Assembly: GCA_041751425.1 (NCBI GenBank)
Contig: JBGSXL010000008.1
Coordinates: forward strand, 184,783-248,782
Length of the DNA stretch: 64,000 nt
DNA from: JAVVEG01 sp041751425
GTDB taxonomy: Bacteria > Pseudomonadota > Gammaproteobacteria > Pseudomonadales > Pseudohongiellaceae
Direction of reading: 5' to 3'
Shown: positions 8,741 to 17,836 of the stretch, in pieces
Layout: every line of letters begins with the position of its first letter
How positions within the stretch are numbered: position 1 is the first letter of the stretch
Program-made: the position numbers and the translations under genes
The notes under the pieces: model-generated
What the model saw: the letters and a program-made list of their open reading frames with translations, nothing else
Database searches by the model: none
Told to the model about the DNA's origin: nothing

Positions 8741-9994
8741 ATGAAAAAGAAGAAAGGGTTTTTTACCAGTAATCTGCACTCGGACCGCAATGACCATCCG
8801 GAACATGGTGTATTGCACAAGCCGATTCATCCTTCAGTTGCATTTGAATATGAAGATGCTCACGACCTGGCTGCCGTCTTTCAGGGGCGCAAGAGCGGTT
8901 ATAATTATGGCCGTCAGCAAAACCCTACAGTCACAGCCCTGCAGCAGCGTGTCAACACCATGGAACAGGGTTTGGCAACAGTCGCTTTCGCTACCGGGAT
9001 GGCGGCAATTGGCTCAGCATTATTCGCGTTGTTAAAAGCGGGAGACCATGTCGTTTCCAGCGCCTTTCTGTTTGGAAACACGAATAGTCTGTTCAATAGT
9101 TATCGCAATTTTGGCGTTGACGTCAGCTTCGTGGATGCAACCGCAGCAGCTAATGTGAAAAATGCTATTCAGGCGAATACCCGCATTGTTTTCGTGGAAA
9201 CTATCGCAAATCCGGTCACGCAGATTGCAGACCTGGAAGCCATCGGCGAGCTGTGTCGTGAAGAAGGCATAGTTTTCATCGTTGACAATACCATGACGAC
9301 ACCTTGGTTATTTACACCGAAGCAGGTACATGCAAGTCTTGTTGTGAACTCATTGACCAAAGGTTTTGGTGGGCACGGTAACGCGCTGGGTGGCAGCATT
9401 ACCGACACGGGTTTGTATGACTGGTCCCGGTATCCCAATATCGCCGATGCCTACAGAACTGGTGACAGCAAGCTATGGGGTATTACCCAGATTCGCAAAA
9501 AAGGATTGCGAGACTTCGGTGCAACTTTGGGCCCGGAGGCTGCGCATCATCTTGCCGTTGGTTCGGAAACTTTGCCATTGCGTATTGAGCGTGCCTGTGA
9601 CAATGCGCAAACGCTTGCTGATTTTTGTCAGGCGCATCCGCTGGTAAAGAATGTGTATTACCCGGGACTTTCCGGACATCCGCAACATGCACGCGCCAGG
9701 AAACTGTTTCGGCGTTTTGGCTTTCTGATGAGTATAGATCTGGTCGACAGCATCGATTGCTTTGACTTTCTCAATCATCTGGAGTGCGTAGTTTCTTCCA
9801 GTAATCTGGGTGATACCCGTACACTGGCAATACCCGTTGCTCACACCATTTTCTTTGAGATGGGCGCAGAGCGTCGCGCTTCGATGGGAGTAGCAGACTC
9901 CATGATTCGATTATCTGTCGGCATAGAAGACAGCGATGATCTTATCGCGGATTTCGCTCAGGCGCTTGCTGCCTGCGAGAAATCCATCAAGTAA
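8741..9994 (+). CDS. Cystathionine gamma-synthase family PLP-dependent enzyme
   Basis: The protein belongs to the Cys/Met metabolism PLP family (fold type I), cytoplasmic enzymes acting on cystathionine, O-acyl-homoserine or methionine. The PLP lysine is K207 in NSLTKGFGGHG and the pyridine-binding aspartate is D182 in VDNT. YNYGRQQNPT (54–63) is the neighbouring-subunit phosphate site and ETIANP (153–158) the usual acidic loop. At 417 residues it is slightly longer than MetB. AGGAAATAATTTGTC precedes the ATG. A Rieske protein gene follows 29 bases later. I cannot separate gamma-synthase, O-acetylhomoserine sulfhydrylase and gamma-lyase by reading. Confidence 0.85.
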   Translation: MKKKKGFFTSNLHSDRNDHPEHGVLHKPIHPSVAFEYEDAHDLAAVFQGRKSGYNYGRQQNPTVTALQQRVNTMEQGLATVAFATGMAAIGSALFALLKAGDHVVSSAFLFGNTNSLFNSYRNFGVDVSFVDATAAANVKNAIQANTRIVFVETIANPVTQIADLEAIGELCREEGIVFIVDNTMTTPWLFTPKQVHASLVVNSLTKGFGGHGNALGGSITDTGLYDWSRYPNIADAYRTGDSKLWGITQIRKKGLRDFGATLGPEAAHHLAVGSETLPLRIERACDNAQTLADFCQAHPLVKNVYYPGLSGHPQHARARKLFRRFGFLMSIDLVDSIDCFDFLNHLECVVSSSNLGDTRTLAIPVAHTIFFEMGAERRASMGVADSMIRLSVGIEDSDDLIADFAQALAACEKSIK

Positions 9995-10023
9995 AGTCCA
10001 CGTCTGGAAGAGGCAATATTGCC

Positions 10024-10368
10024 ATGATTTCGCTGTGTCATATTGACGATATCGAAGAAAGCACTTCCAAAGGCTTTGCTGTGGGCAACAAATATGTTTT
10101 CGCGGTCAAGAAAGATGATCGCGTATACGTTTATTACAATTGTTGCCCGCATCTTGGCACGCCACTGGAGTGGCAGGAAGATCGTTTCCTGGATAGTGAC
10201 AATGCATTGATTCAATGTTCAACGCACGGCGCGTTGTTTCTGATTGAATCGGGTCAGTGCATTCTTGGTCCGTGCAAGGGCAAGAGTCTGAAAGCAATAC
10301 CATTCGTTATCGGCAATGGCTTTGTCATGGTGGAAGAAAATGAAATTGCCCGGCTTGGTCGTATATGA
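10024..10368 (+). CDS. Rieske-type [2Fe-2S] ferredoxin
   Basis: This 114-residue single-domain protein carries both Rieske cluster motifs. C41-P-H43 (CPHLG) and C65-S-T-H68 (CSTHG) provide the two Cys and two His ligands. There is no signal peptide or membrane anchor, so it should be a soluble cytosolic electron carrier, similar in size to NirD or dioxygenase ferredoxins. It follows the PLP enzyme closely on the same strand, so the two are probably co-transcribed. No oxygenase component is adjacent, and its redox partner is unknown. Confidence 0.9.
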   Translation: MISLCHIDDIEESTSKGFAVGNKYVFAVKKDDRVYVYYNCCPHLGTPLEWQEDRFLDSDNALIQCSTHGALFLIESGQCILGPCKGKSLKAIPFVIGNGFVMVEENEIARLGRI

Positions 10369-10391
10369 CGTGCAAAGCACCGCTTTCAGAA

Positions 10392-11573
10392 TTAATTATT
10401 CTTGAGAAACTCTTTTATTCTCATCACCGCTATTTCCAGTTTGCTCATGTCAGTGGTGAATGCGAAACGTACATGAGAATTTGCCCGGTAGTCACCAAAA
10501 TCTGTGCCCGGCGTTATCGCTACGCCTTGTTGCTTCAAAAGTTCATGACAGAACTCTTCACTACCGCGCGCTAACTTCTCAATTCCCGCGTAAATATAAA
10601 AAGCACCCTGCGTTGTTTTCGGAATAGAAAATCCCATTTCCTGCAAAGCACCGGTTAAAAAATCGCGACGCTGTTGAAACGCAAGTCGGCGCTGATCCAG
10701 CTCAATTCTGACATCCGGATCGAACGCACGCAGTGCAGCGTACTGCGCTACTGTGGGCGCCGCAATGAACAGATTCTGCGCCAGGATATTAGCAACTTCC
10801 TGCAGAGAATCCGGCACCACTAACCAACCCAGTCGCCAACCGGTCATGCCAAAATATTTAGAGAAACTGTTCACCACAAAATTATCATTATCCGCTTGCA
10901 AGGCAGTTGGTAACCCACCGACATAATCCAGACCGTGATAGATTTCATCTACCAGTAAATGACAACCATGGCGCATTGCCCAGTTACTGACATCCTGCAG
11001 CATGGCAAGATCCATCACAGCGCCGGTTGGGTTGCCCGGTGACGCCAACCAGACACCCCGGCTGTTTTGCCGTACATGCTGATCCAGCATCGTGGAGGTC
11101 AATTGATAATCGGTCGCTGCGGTGACGGGTACCAGTTGTGCCTGCGCACCGGCAAGGCGCACATAATTGCGATTACAGGGATACCCGGGATCAGTCATTA
11201 ATACGGCATCACCCGGATTCAGTAGCATTTGTGTCAGCATAACCAGAGCGCCGCTGGCTCCCGGCGTGATAAAAATTCGTTCTGCCGCGATATTTACACC
11301 GTGCGTCCCGGCATAGTAATCACTGATTTTCTGGCGCAGAGCTGGCAACCCTGCCGCTTGTGTGTATTGTGTCCGTCCATTCGCCAGAGCCTGCCGCCCC
11401 GCCTCAACAATGGCTGCAACCGTGGTGAAGTCCGGCTCACCAACCTCCAGATGCACGATGCTGCGCCCTTGCTGCTCAAGGGCATGAGCTCGCTCCAGCA
11501 CTGTCATAACCTTGAACGGATTAATACCGTGCATTCGTGACGCTGGTGTGAACCTGCTTTTGTGTGTTGACAC
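10392..11573 (-). CDS. Class I/II pyridoxal phosphate aminotransferase
   Basis: This 393-residue fold type I aminotransferase has the PLP lysine K239 in NSFSKYFGMTGWRLGW. It also has the SPGNPTG motif (178–184), the DE pair at 209–210 (LLVDEIYHG) and a C-terminal VRFAF substrate arginine. These are the features of the aspartate/alanine/aromatic subgroup. It converges on the Rieske gene. An aminotransferase also lies next to dksA in Pseudomonas, which fits the conserved order here. The substrate is not determinable; an alanine-, aspartate- or methionine-type role is possible. Confidence 0.88.
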   Translation of the reverse strand: MSTHKSRFTPASRMHGINPFKVMTVLERAHALEQQGRSIVHLEVGEPDFTTVAAIVEAGRQALANGRTQYTQAAGLPALRQKISDYYAGTHGVNIAAERIFITPGASGALVMLTQMLLNPGDAVLMTDPGYPCNRNYVRLAGAQAQLVPVTAATDYQLTSTMLDQHVRQNSRGVWLASPGNPTGAVMDLAMLQDVSNWAMRHGCHLLVDEIYHGLDYVGGLPTALQADNDNFVVNSFSKYFGMTGWRLGWLVVPDSLQEVANILAQNLFIAAPTVAQYAALRAFDPDVRIELDQRRLAFQQRRDFLTGALQEMGFSIPKTTQGAFYIYAGIEKLARGSEEFCHELLKQQGVAITPGTDFGDYRANSHVRFAFTTDMSKLEIAVMRIKEFLKNN

Positions 11574-11758
11574 GGTCGATTACTCTGATTTGTAATGGCA
11601 TCGGCAAGCTAACATTTTTATGGCATGGCCGCCAATAATCTGGTAGCTTACCCGCCTTCTTTATGCACGGATTTTACGGATTGACATTCGATTAAGCCCC
11701 ACGCGGGTTATACATCCTCCGGGATTGAACCCTGATGGGTTATGAGGCATACCGAACA

Positions 11759-12214
11759 ATGGCTACTAAACAAGCAACGGCTTCTGCAACGGCTTCTGCG
11801 CCGGTTCTGAAAAACTTCACTCCTTATAAATTGAAAAAGGGTGAAGACTATATGAACGAAAGTCAGAAAGAGCACTTCAAGAAAATTCTGCGCGACTGGC
11901 GTAATCAGCTTATGGAAGAAGTTGATCGCACGGTACATCACATGCAGGATGAAGCCGCCAATTATCCCGACCCTGCCGACCGTGCGACACAGGAAGAAGA
12001 GTTCAGTCTTGAATTGCGTACTCGTGATCGCGAGCGCAAGCTGATCAAGAAAATCGATTCCACTATCGAGAAAATCGCGCAGGATGATTATGGGTATTGT
12101 GATTCCTGTGGCATCGAAATCGGCATTCGCCGCCTTGAGGCCAGACCTACAGCAAGCAAGTGTATCGACTGCAAAACCCTGGACGAGATAAAAGAAAAGC
12201 AGTGGGGTGCCTGA
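11759..12214 (+). CDS. dksA: RNA polymerase-binding transcription factor DksA
   Basis: DksA enters the RNA polymerase secondary channel and, with ppGpp, adjusts promoters during starvation. The core matches the family: KGEDYMNESQ, then a coiled coil with acidic tip residues in DPADRATQEEE, then a C4 zinc finger (CDSCG and CIDCK). An in-frame ATG lies at 11735, but the ATG at 11759 has GAGG (11744–11747) ahead of it and gives the usual MATK-like start. The Ala/Thr-rich N-terminal tail is variable in this family. The gene overlaps the start of gluQ, which suggests coupling. Confidence 0.95.
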   Translation: MATKQATASATASAPVLKNFTPYKLKKGEDYMNESQKEHFKKILRDWRNQLMEEVDRTVHHMQDEAANYPDPADRATQEEEFSLELRTRDRERKLIKKIDSTIEKIAQDDYGYCDSCGIEIGIRRLEARPTASKCIDCKTLDEIKEKQWGA

Positions 12215-13095
12215 GCGCAGAAAAAGCCAGTTATATTGGCCGCTTTGCTCCCTCCCCCACTGGCGCTCTGCATTTTGGTTCTCTGGTCGCCGCGCTTGCA
12301 AGTTACCTTGACGCAAAAGCAAATAATGGTCTTTGGTTAGTCCGCATGGAGGATCTGGACCCTGCCAGAGAGCCGCCAGAAGCCGCCGCGCAAATTTTAC
12401 AAACACTCGAAAACTTTCATCTGTTCTGGGATGGCCCCGTCCTTTACCAAAGCCAGCGTTTAACCGTCTATCGGGCAGTGCTGGAGGAGCTCATCCGGCA
12501 GAACCTTATCTACCCCTGCAGCTGCTCAAGACAAACCATCAAAGCCATGGGCGGAGTCTATGATGGTCGTTGTCGTGTGCACCCTCCTGGAAGCCGCAGA
12601 AAATGCGCACATAGACTGCATGTGGCTGAGCAGGAAATTCACTTTAATGATCTTGTGCAAGGTTTGCAGCAGCAAGACCTAGCGCGGGAAACCGGCGACT
12701 TTGTTGTGCTGCGCAAAGATGGCCTGTTTGCCTATCAGCTTGCGGTGGTTGTCGATGACGGCTATCAGAACATTACCCATATTGTGCGAGGCACTGATTT
12801 GCTGGACTCGACCGCGCGGCAAATCTATCTGCAACAATTACTGAACCTGCCGCAGCCCCAGTATGCCCATATCCCGGTTGCGAGTAACGCACAGGGACAG
12901 AAACTGAGCAAACAGCATTTCGCCGAACCGGTTGCTTCGGAGATGGCCGCCAAAACCCTGCATCAGGCCTTACGGTTTCTTGGACAGAACCCACCCATGG
13001 AACTGGCAACAGCACCAGTCCAGGAACAGTTGCCATTGGCCATACAGCATTGGGATATACAGGCAGTACCCAAGTTAGCTAATATCCGCGTCTGA
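12202..13095 (+). CDS. gluQ: Glutamyl-Q tRNA(Asp) synthetase
   Basis: The enzyme is a truncated glutamyl-tRNA synthetase paralogue that attaches glutamate to queuosine 34 of tRNA(Asp). It has the HIGH-like block RFAPSPTGALHFGS, the KMSKS-like QKLSKQ, and a zinc site made by CSCSR and YDGRC. It lacks an anticodon-binding domain, which accounts for its length of about 297 residues. The first usable start is GTG 12202, inside the end of dksA. An upstream in-frame ATG at 12160 would overlap dksA by more. The dksA–gluQ pairing is conserved in gammaproteobacteria. Confidence 0.93.
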   Translation: MGCLSAEKASYIGRFAPSPTGALHFGSLVAALASYLDAKANNGLWLVRMEDLDPAREPPEAAAQILQTLENFHLFWDGPVLYQSQRLTVYRAVLEELIRQNLIYPCSCSRQTIKAMGGVYDGRCRVHPPGSRRKCAHRLHVAEQEIHFNDLVQGLQQQDLARETGDFVVLRKDGLFAYQLAVVVDDGYQNITHIVRGTDLLDSTARQIYLQQLLNLPQPQYAHIPVASNAQGQKLSKQHFAEPVASEMAAKTLHQALRFLGQNPPMELATAPVQEQLPLAIQHWDIQAVPKLANIRV

Positions 13096-13154
13096 ACGAC
13101 TATCCGGCCACCGCGCCCGGACAGCAAATACTCGACAGAAGAGCCGGAGACTGT

Positions 13155-13331
13155 GTGTATATTCCTCCCTCCACATTGATAATACTGGTATTCAGCTACC
13201 TGCTGTTTCTGCTTAGTACGGATTGGGTTATGCAGGAAGCAGGTGCCTGGTACCGGCCTTTTATTGTCAGTCTGTTCGTCATAATCGTCGCCGCTTGGGC
13301 TTACCGGGAACAGAACTCCGATGATCTTTGA
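13155..13331 (+). CDS. cbrX: Small membrane protein upstream of cbrA (CbrX-like)
   Basis: A GTG-initiated frame of 58 codons encodes MYIPPSTLIILVFSYLLFLL, a short polar middle (STDWVMQEAGAWYRP), a second hydrophobic segment IVSLFVIIVAAWA and a charged tail. This gives two membrane helices. CGGAG (13145–13149) is a fitting ribosome site. Its stop lies 11 bases inside cbrA, so translation is probably coupled. Pseudomonas has a small hydrophobic frame, cbrX, at exactly this place, reported to be coupled to cbrA. I assign the symbol by position and character rather than by sequence identity. Confidence 0.75.
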   Translation: MYIPPSTLIILVFSYLLFLLSTDWVMQEAGAWYRPFIVSLFVIIVAAWAYREQNSDDL

Positions 13332-16245
13332 TCTGAGCACATTGTTCGGCCTGGGTGTCGCCTATCTGGCCATATTGTTCGGAATTGCATTTGTTACGGA
13401 CAGAGGCTGGATTCCGCAACGTATCACGCAGCACCCGCTGGTATACGTGCTGTCTCTCGGTGTTTTCGCCAGCGTATGGTCTTACTACGCCGCTACGGGC
13501 AATGCTTTCCGCGACGGGTTCGGTTATCTGGCACCTTTCATCGGCATTTCGCTGGCATTCCTGCTGTCGCCACTGATGCTCAGACCCATTCTCAATATCA
13601 CCAAAAGCTATCAACTCAGTTCTATGGCAGATTTGTTAGCCTTTCGTTATCGCAGCCCCTGGGCTGGCACACTGACGACTCTGGTTATGCTGATAGGGGT
13701 TACGCCACTACTCTCCCTGCAGATACAAGCCGTTGCCAACACCGTGGGCATCCTGACCACAGAGGCATCGCAAACTACGCTGGCGATCACTTTCTGTCTG
13801 CTGATCACATTGTTCGCCATTTTCTTCGGAACGGGTCGCGGCTCAGGTCGGGAGAAGCACGAAGGGCTTGTGCTGGCGATCGCCTTTGAATCAGTAGTCA
13901 AGCTATTCGCGCTCCTGGCAGTAGGACTGTTTTCTGTGTATGCCGGTTTCGGTGGTTTCGACGCCATGAACCAGTGGTTGATAGAGCAACCGGAATTGTT
14001 GCGCCAACTCAAGGAGCCTTCGCCCCCGGGTACTTTCCAGATAACAGCACTATTATTTTTTACTGCGGCAGTTGCCATGCCGCACATGTTTTATATGACC
14101 TTCAATGAAAATAATGACCCTAAAGCCCTGAACCTGGCCAGTTGGGCATTGCCCCTGTATTTTCTGTTACTGAGTCTGCCTGTATTTCCCATTCTCTGGG
14201 CTGGTTTGAAGTCAGGTTCCACATCTCCCATGGAGTACTACCCTGTCACCATGGGCATCGAATACAACTCGGAAATATTCACGCTTATCGGGTTCATCGG
14301 GGGCGTCTCCGCAGCCAGTGGTTTGATTATTGTAATAACACTGGCACTTTCCACCATGTGCCTCAACCATTTGATCCTGCCCATCTATCAACCAAATGCC
14401 GGACAGAATATCTACCGTTGGTTGCTGTGGCGGCGCAGGCTGCTTATCACGGCGCTGATCTGGGGTGGCTTCCTCTTTTATTATCTACCTGACGATAAGC
14501 TGAGTGTTCGTGCTATAGGCAATGTTGCTTTTATCGCCAGTCTGCAATTTCTGCCCGCTATTATTGCCTTGCTGTATTGGCCCAGGGGCAATAAAAAAGG
14601 ATTCCTGGCGGGGTTATCTATCGGTATCGCGATCTGGTTCGTTTTTTTGATGTTGCCTGTGGCAACTGGCACTAATTACTTCACGCTGGCTAATCTCAGT
14701 TCCAGGGAAATTATCGCTCTTTCCCTGATATGCAATGTTACATTATTCGTTCTGGTTTCGTTGTTTACGCGTAGCTCGGATGAAGAAAAGGCTTCTGCAG
14801 ATATTTGCTCTCTGGATACTTTGAGGCGACGGAACCAAAGCGGACTCTCCGCAAAATCGCCGCAGGAATTCATTGCAAAGTTAACCAAGCCTCTTGGTCA
14901 GCGCACGGCTACCCGCGAAGTACTCAAAGCTTTGGCGGATCTGAAGATTGACAGTCAGGAAAGCCGTCCGCATGCCATGCGACTGTTGCGTGGCCGGCTG
15001 GAAGCCAATCTCTCGGGCTTACTAGGACCCGCCATAGCGCACGACCTGATAGACCGCTTCCTGCCTTACAACATTCAGTCAGACAATTACTCGACTGACA
15101 TCAATGTGATTGAAAGTCGCATCGAGGCATATCGCAGTAATCTCTCCGGTATGGCTGCTGACCTGGATAATCTGCGCCGTTATCACAGGCAGGTATTGTT
15201 GGAATTACCTTTGGGTGTGTGTTCGTTGGGTCCGCAAAATCAGATAGTGATGTGGAACCGTGCGTTGGAAGAATTAACCGGTATTACCAACGAAGAAGTT
15301 GTTGGTTCGCAGTTGGATGAAATCGGCGAACCCTGGTGCTCGATTATTCTGAATTTTACGCATGGTGAGAATGCACATCAGCACAAACAGGTTGTTCAGG
15401 TCAAAGGCAGCAAACGCTATATAAGCCTGCACAAAGCTGTTATTGAAAAATCCTCGGCGCATCAGATACAGCAGGATGGTGTCGTCATTCTGCTGGAAGA
15501 TCTGACGGAAACTGAACTGCTTGAGGAGGAACTTACGCACAGCGAACGTCTTGCGTCCATCGGCCGCTTGGCAGCCGGGGTGGCGCACGAGATTGGTAAC
15601 CCGATTACGGGCATCGCTTGCCTGGCGCAGAATATTCGCGATGAAACCGACAGTGATGAATTGCGCAGCATGGCCAGGCAGATTATCGAGCAAACTGATC
15701 GCACTTCCCGTATTGTGCAGTCTTTGGTCAATTTCGCTCATAGCGGCAGCCATCTTACCGAAAAGACTCGTGAAATAGTCGATATCGAAGAGTGCATCGA
15801 TGAAGCCATAGCTCTGATCTCGCTCAATAAAAAGAGCAAAGATATACGCTATAAGATAGCCTGCTTTCCAGGTGCGCGCATGCTCGGCGACTCGCAACGC
15901 CTGCTGCAGGTGTTGGTCAATCTGATCAACAACGCACAGGATGCCAGCCCGGCGCACAGCACGATTACCATCGAGTGCAAGAAAATAGCCTCTTCAGTTG
16001 AGATTTCCGTCAGCGACGAAGGTTCGGGGATTCCCGAGACGATCAAAGACCGGGTATTCGAGCCATTTTTTACCACAAAAGAGCCCGGAGAAGGCACGGG
16101 GCTGGGGCTTTCGCTGGTTTACAGCATTGTTGAAAATCTGGATGGACATATTGATATAATGAGCCCGACCAGGCAATCGGAAAACCCGGGAACGCGGGTA
16201 ATTTTAAGTTTCCCCTGCTATGATGAGGCCAAAGTTGAGCAATAA
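13321..16245 (+). CDS. cbrA: CbrA: SLC5-transporter-domain sensor histidine kinase
   Basis: CbrA senses carbon/nitrogen status and phosphorylates CbrB. The first 500 or so residues form a sodium:solute symporter-like (SLC5) domain with about 13 membrane helices. A linker and PAS domain follow (about 615–740, with LPLGVCSLGPQNQIVMWNRA). The HisKA domain has the phospho-acceptor H756 in VAHEIGNP, and the HATPase domain has NLINNAQDA, DEGSGI and GTGLGLSL. The length of 974 residues is typical for CbrA. The start overlaps cbrX, and cbrB follows after 50 bases. The transporter-kinase fusion and gene order make the identification firm. Confidence 0.95.
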   Translation: MIFDLSTLFGLGVAYLAILFGIAFVTDRGWIPQRITQHPLVYVLSLGVFASVWSYYAATGNAFRDGFGYLAPFIGISLAFLLSPLMLRPILNITKSYQLSSMADLLAFRYRSPWAGTLTTLVMLIGVTPLLSLQIQAVANTVGILTTEASQTTLAITFCLLITLFAIFFGTGRGSGREKHEGLVLAIAFESVVKLFALLAVGLFSVYAGFGGFDAMNQWLIEQPELLRQLKEPSPPGTFQITALLFFTAAVAMPHMFYMTFNENNDPKALNLASWALPLYFLLLSLPVFPILWAGLKSGSTSPMEYYPVTMGIEYNSEIFTLIGFIGGVSAASGLIIVITLALSTMCLNHLILPIYQPNAGQNIYRWLLWRRRLLITALIWGGFLFYYLPDDKLSVRAIGNVAFIASLQFLPAIIALLYWPRGNKKGFLAGLSIGIAIWFVFLMLPVATGTNYFTLANLSSREIIALSLICNVTLFVLVSLFTRSSDEEKASADICSLDTLRRRNQSGLSAKSPQEFIAKLTKPLGQRTATREVLKALADLKIDSQESRPHAMRLLRGRLEANLSGLLGPAIAHDLIDRFLPYNIQSDNYSTDINVIESRIEAYRSNLSGMAADLDNLRRYHRQVLLELPLGVCSLGPQNQIVMWNRALEELTGITNEEVVGSQLDEIGEPWCSIILNFTHGENAHQHKQVVQVKGSKRYISLHKAVIEKSSAHQIQQDGVVILLEDLTETELLEEELTHSERLASIGRLAAGVAHEIGNPITGIACLAQNIRDETDSDELRSMARQIIEQTDRTSRIVQSLVNFAHSGSHLTEKTREIVDIEECIDEAIALISLNKKSKDIRYKIACFPGARMLGDSQRLLQVLVNLINNAQDASPAHSTITIECKKIASSVEISVSDEGSGIPETIKDRVFEPFFTTKEPGEGTGLGLSLVYSIVENLDGHIDIMSPTRQSENPGTRVILSFPCYDEAKVEQ

Positions 16246-16295
16246 CAGCAACGGGTTTCGGACCAACAGGCACTACACACATCGAGAAGATCTGA

Positions 16296-17687
16296 TTGAG
16301 TAACACGATGACAGCACAAAACAAGGTTCTGGTTGTTGAAGACGAACAGGTAATCCGCACTGCGCTGCGACGATTGCTGGAGCGACACGAGTATCAGGTC
16401 AGTGAGGCTGGCTCGGTCAACGAGGCAACGGATTTGCTGGCCAAGGATAGCTTTGATATTGTCATCAGCGATTTGCGTTTACCCGGGGCACCTGGCACAG
16501 ATTTGATTCAGGCGACCAATACTCCCGTTCTTATAATGACCAGTTATTCCAGTTTGCGTTCTGCAATCGACTCCATGAAGCTCGGTGCGGTCGACTATAT
16601 CTCCAAACCGTTTGAACATGAGGAAATGCTGGAAACCGTATCCCGCATTATCATCGAAAGCGATAATAAACGTCTGCCCCAGAAGGTTCAATCTACAGCA
16701 GAACCTCCGGTGCACGGCATGATCGGCAGCTGTCCGCAGATGCTCGAGCTTTTCCGACGTATTCACAAAGTAGCGCAAACCAGCTCCACCGTTTTGATAA
16801 ATGGGGAATCTGGCACCGGCAAGGAGCTCGTCGCCAAAGCCATCCATAAACTCAGTGAACGCAATGCTGCTGAAATGATTTCCGTCAATTGCGCCGCAAT
16901 CCCTGAAAACCTGATCGAATCTGAATTGTTTGGCCATGAAAAAGGAGCATTCACGGGCGCAACAGCTAACAGAACCGGCCTGGTAGAGGCTGCCAATGGC
17001 AGCACGCTTTTCCTGGATGAAATAGGTGAGCTGCCTCTGGATGCGCAGGCGAGATTATTGCGCGTGCTGCAGGAGAACGAAATTCGCAAAGTGGGTTCTG
17101 TGCAATCCAAGAAAGTGGACGTGCGTCTTGTGGTCGCCACGCACCGTGACCTGAAACAGCTGGTAATCGACGGTGATTTTCGCGAAGACCTTTATTACCG
17201 TATCAATGTCATGACGTTGGTTATTCCACCGTTGCACGAACGTGGTAACGATATTCTGGAGCTGGCAGATGCCATCCTGGAACGTACTTGCAAACGTTTG
17301 AAATCTCCCATGCTGCGCTTCAGCACAGAGGCAACCAAAGCGATTGCCGCGTATACCTGGCCAGGCAATGTCCGCGAACTGGAGAATGCCATTGAGCGCG
17401 CCGTGGTGCTGGCGGAAACGGAGCAGATTGGTGCCGAACTGCTTGCCATTGATACAGGTGCCAGACTAGGGATTCGGCCCATCAGTCAACGCGCAGGAAA
17501 TGATGCCAGCAATCAGGATGATGCGGTTGAGGAGCTGTCTCTGGAAGATTATTTCCAAAAGTTTGTGTTGGAACATCAGGATCAGATGAACGAGACGCAG
17601 CTGGCTCGCAAGCTGGGAATCAGCCGCAAATGTCTTTGGGAACGCAGGCAGCGCTTCGGCCTGCCACGCAAGAAGAAACAAGCATAA
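16296..17687 (+). CDS. cbrB: CbrB: NtrC-family sigma-54-dependent response regulator
   Basis: CbrB activates sigma-54 promoters, in Pseudomonas most importantly that of the small RNA CrcZ. The receiver domain has the acceptor D59 in VISDLRLPG. The AAA+ domain has Walker A GESGTGKE, the sigma-54 contact loop GAFTGA, and the Walker B region LFLDEIGELP. The C-terminal Fis-type helix-turn-helix is QLARKLGISRKCLWERRQRFG. TTG 16296 and ATG 16308 are both possible starts, and GAG-type ribosome sites precede each. The predicted target promoter lies directly downstream of its own stop codon. Confidence 0.95.
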   Translation: MSNTMTAQNKVLVVEDEQVIRTALRRLLERHEYQVSEAGSVNEATDLLAKDSFDIVISDLRLPGAPGTDLIQATNTPVLIMTSYSSLRSAIDSMKLGAVDYISKPFEHEEMLETVSRIIIESDNKRLPQKVQSTAEPPVHGMIGSCPQMLELFRRIHKVAQTSSTVLINGESGTGKELVAKAIHKLSERNAAEMISVNCAAIPENLIESELFGHEKGAFTGATANRTGLVEAANGSTLFLDEIGELPLDAQARLLRVLQENEIRKVGSVQSKKVDVRLVVATHRDLKQLVIDGDFREDLYYRINVMTLVIPPLHERGNDILELADAILERTCKRLKSPMLRFSTEATKAIAAYTWPGNVRELENAIERAVVLAETEQIGAELLAIDTGARLGIRPISQRAGNDASNQDDAVEELSLEDYFQKFVLEHQDQMNETQLARKLGISRKCLWERRQRFGLPRKKKQA

Positions 17688-17691
17688 TATC

Positions 17692-17738
17692 TGTTACCGC
17701 TACCCATCTACCCAGTAAATAGGGGTAATTTAGTAACA
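17692..17738 (+). promoter_or_regulatory. Candidate CbrB upstream activating sequence
   Basis: TGTTAC (17692–17697) and GTAACA (17733–17738) form a perfect 6-base inverted repeat with 35 bases between, just after the cbrB stop. They lie about 75–120 bases upstream of the sigma-54 promoter, where an enhancer-binding protein normally acts. From memory, CbrB sites at Pseudomonas crcZ use the same half-sites with shorter spacing. A further TGTT–N6–AACA lies at 17788–17801. Confidence 0.55.
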
Positions 17739-17811
17739 AAGTTCCATTAAATTATGGAAAGCTTAACCTCTAATTAATTTAAGTGCCTGTTTTATGTAAC
17801 AATTCATTATG

Positions 17812-17826
17812 TGGCACGGTAAATGC
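17812..17826 (+). promoter_or_regulatory. Sigma-54 promoter of the crcZ-like RNA
   Basis: TGGCAC (17812–17817), five bases, then ATGC (17823–17826) matches the consensus TGGCAC–N5–TTGC with one mismatch. Spacing is exact, and start of transcription is predicted near 17836–17838. No coding gene begins for almost 400 bases downstream, so the product should be an RNA. Confidence 0.8.
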
Positions 17827-17836
17827 TCTATATACA

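Noticed and set aside
11681..11714. TTGACA with TATACA as a promoter for dksA
   Set aside because: The spacing is 22 bases, too long for a sigma-70 promoter.
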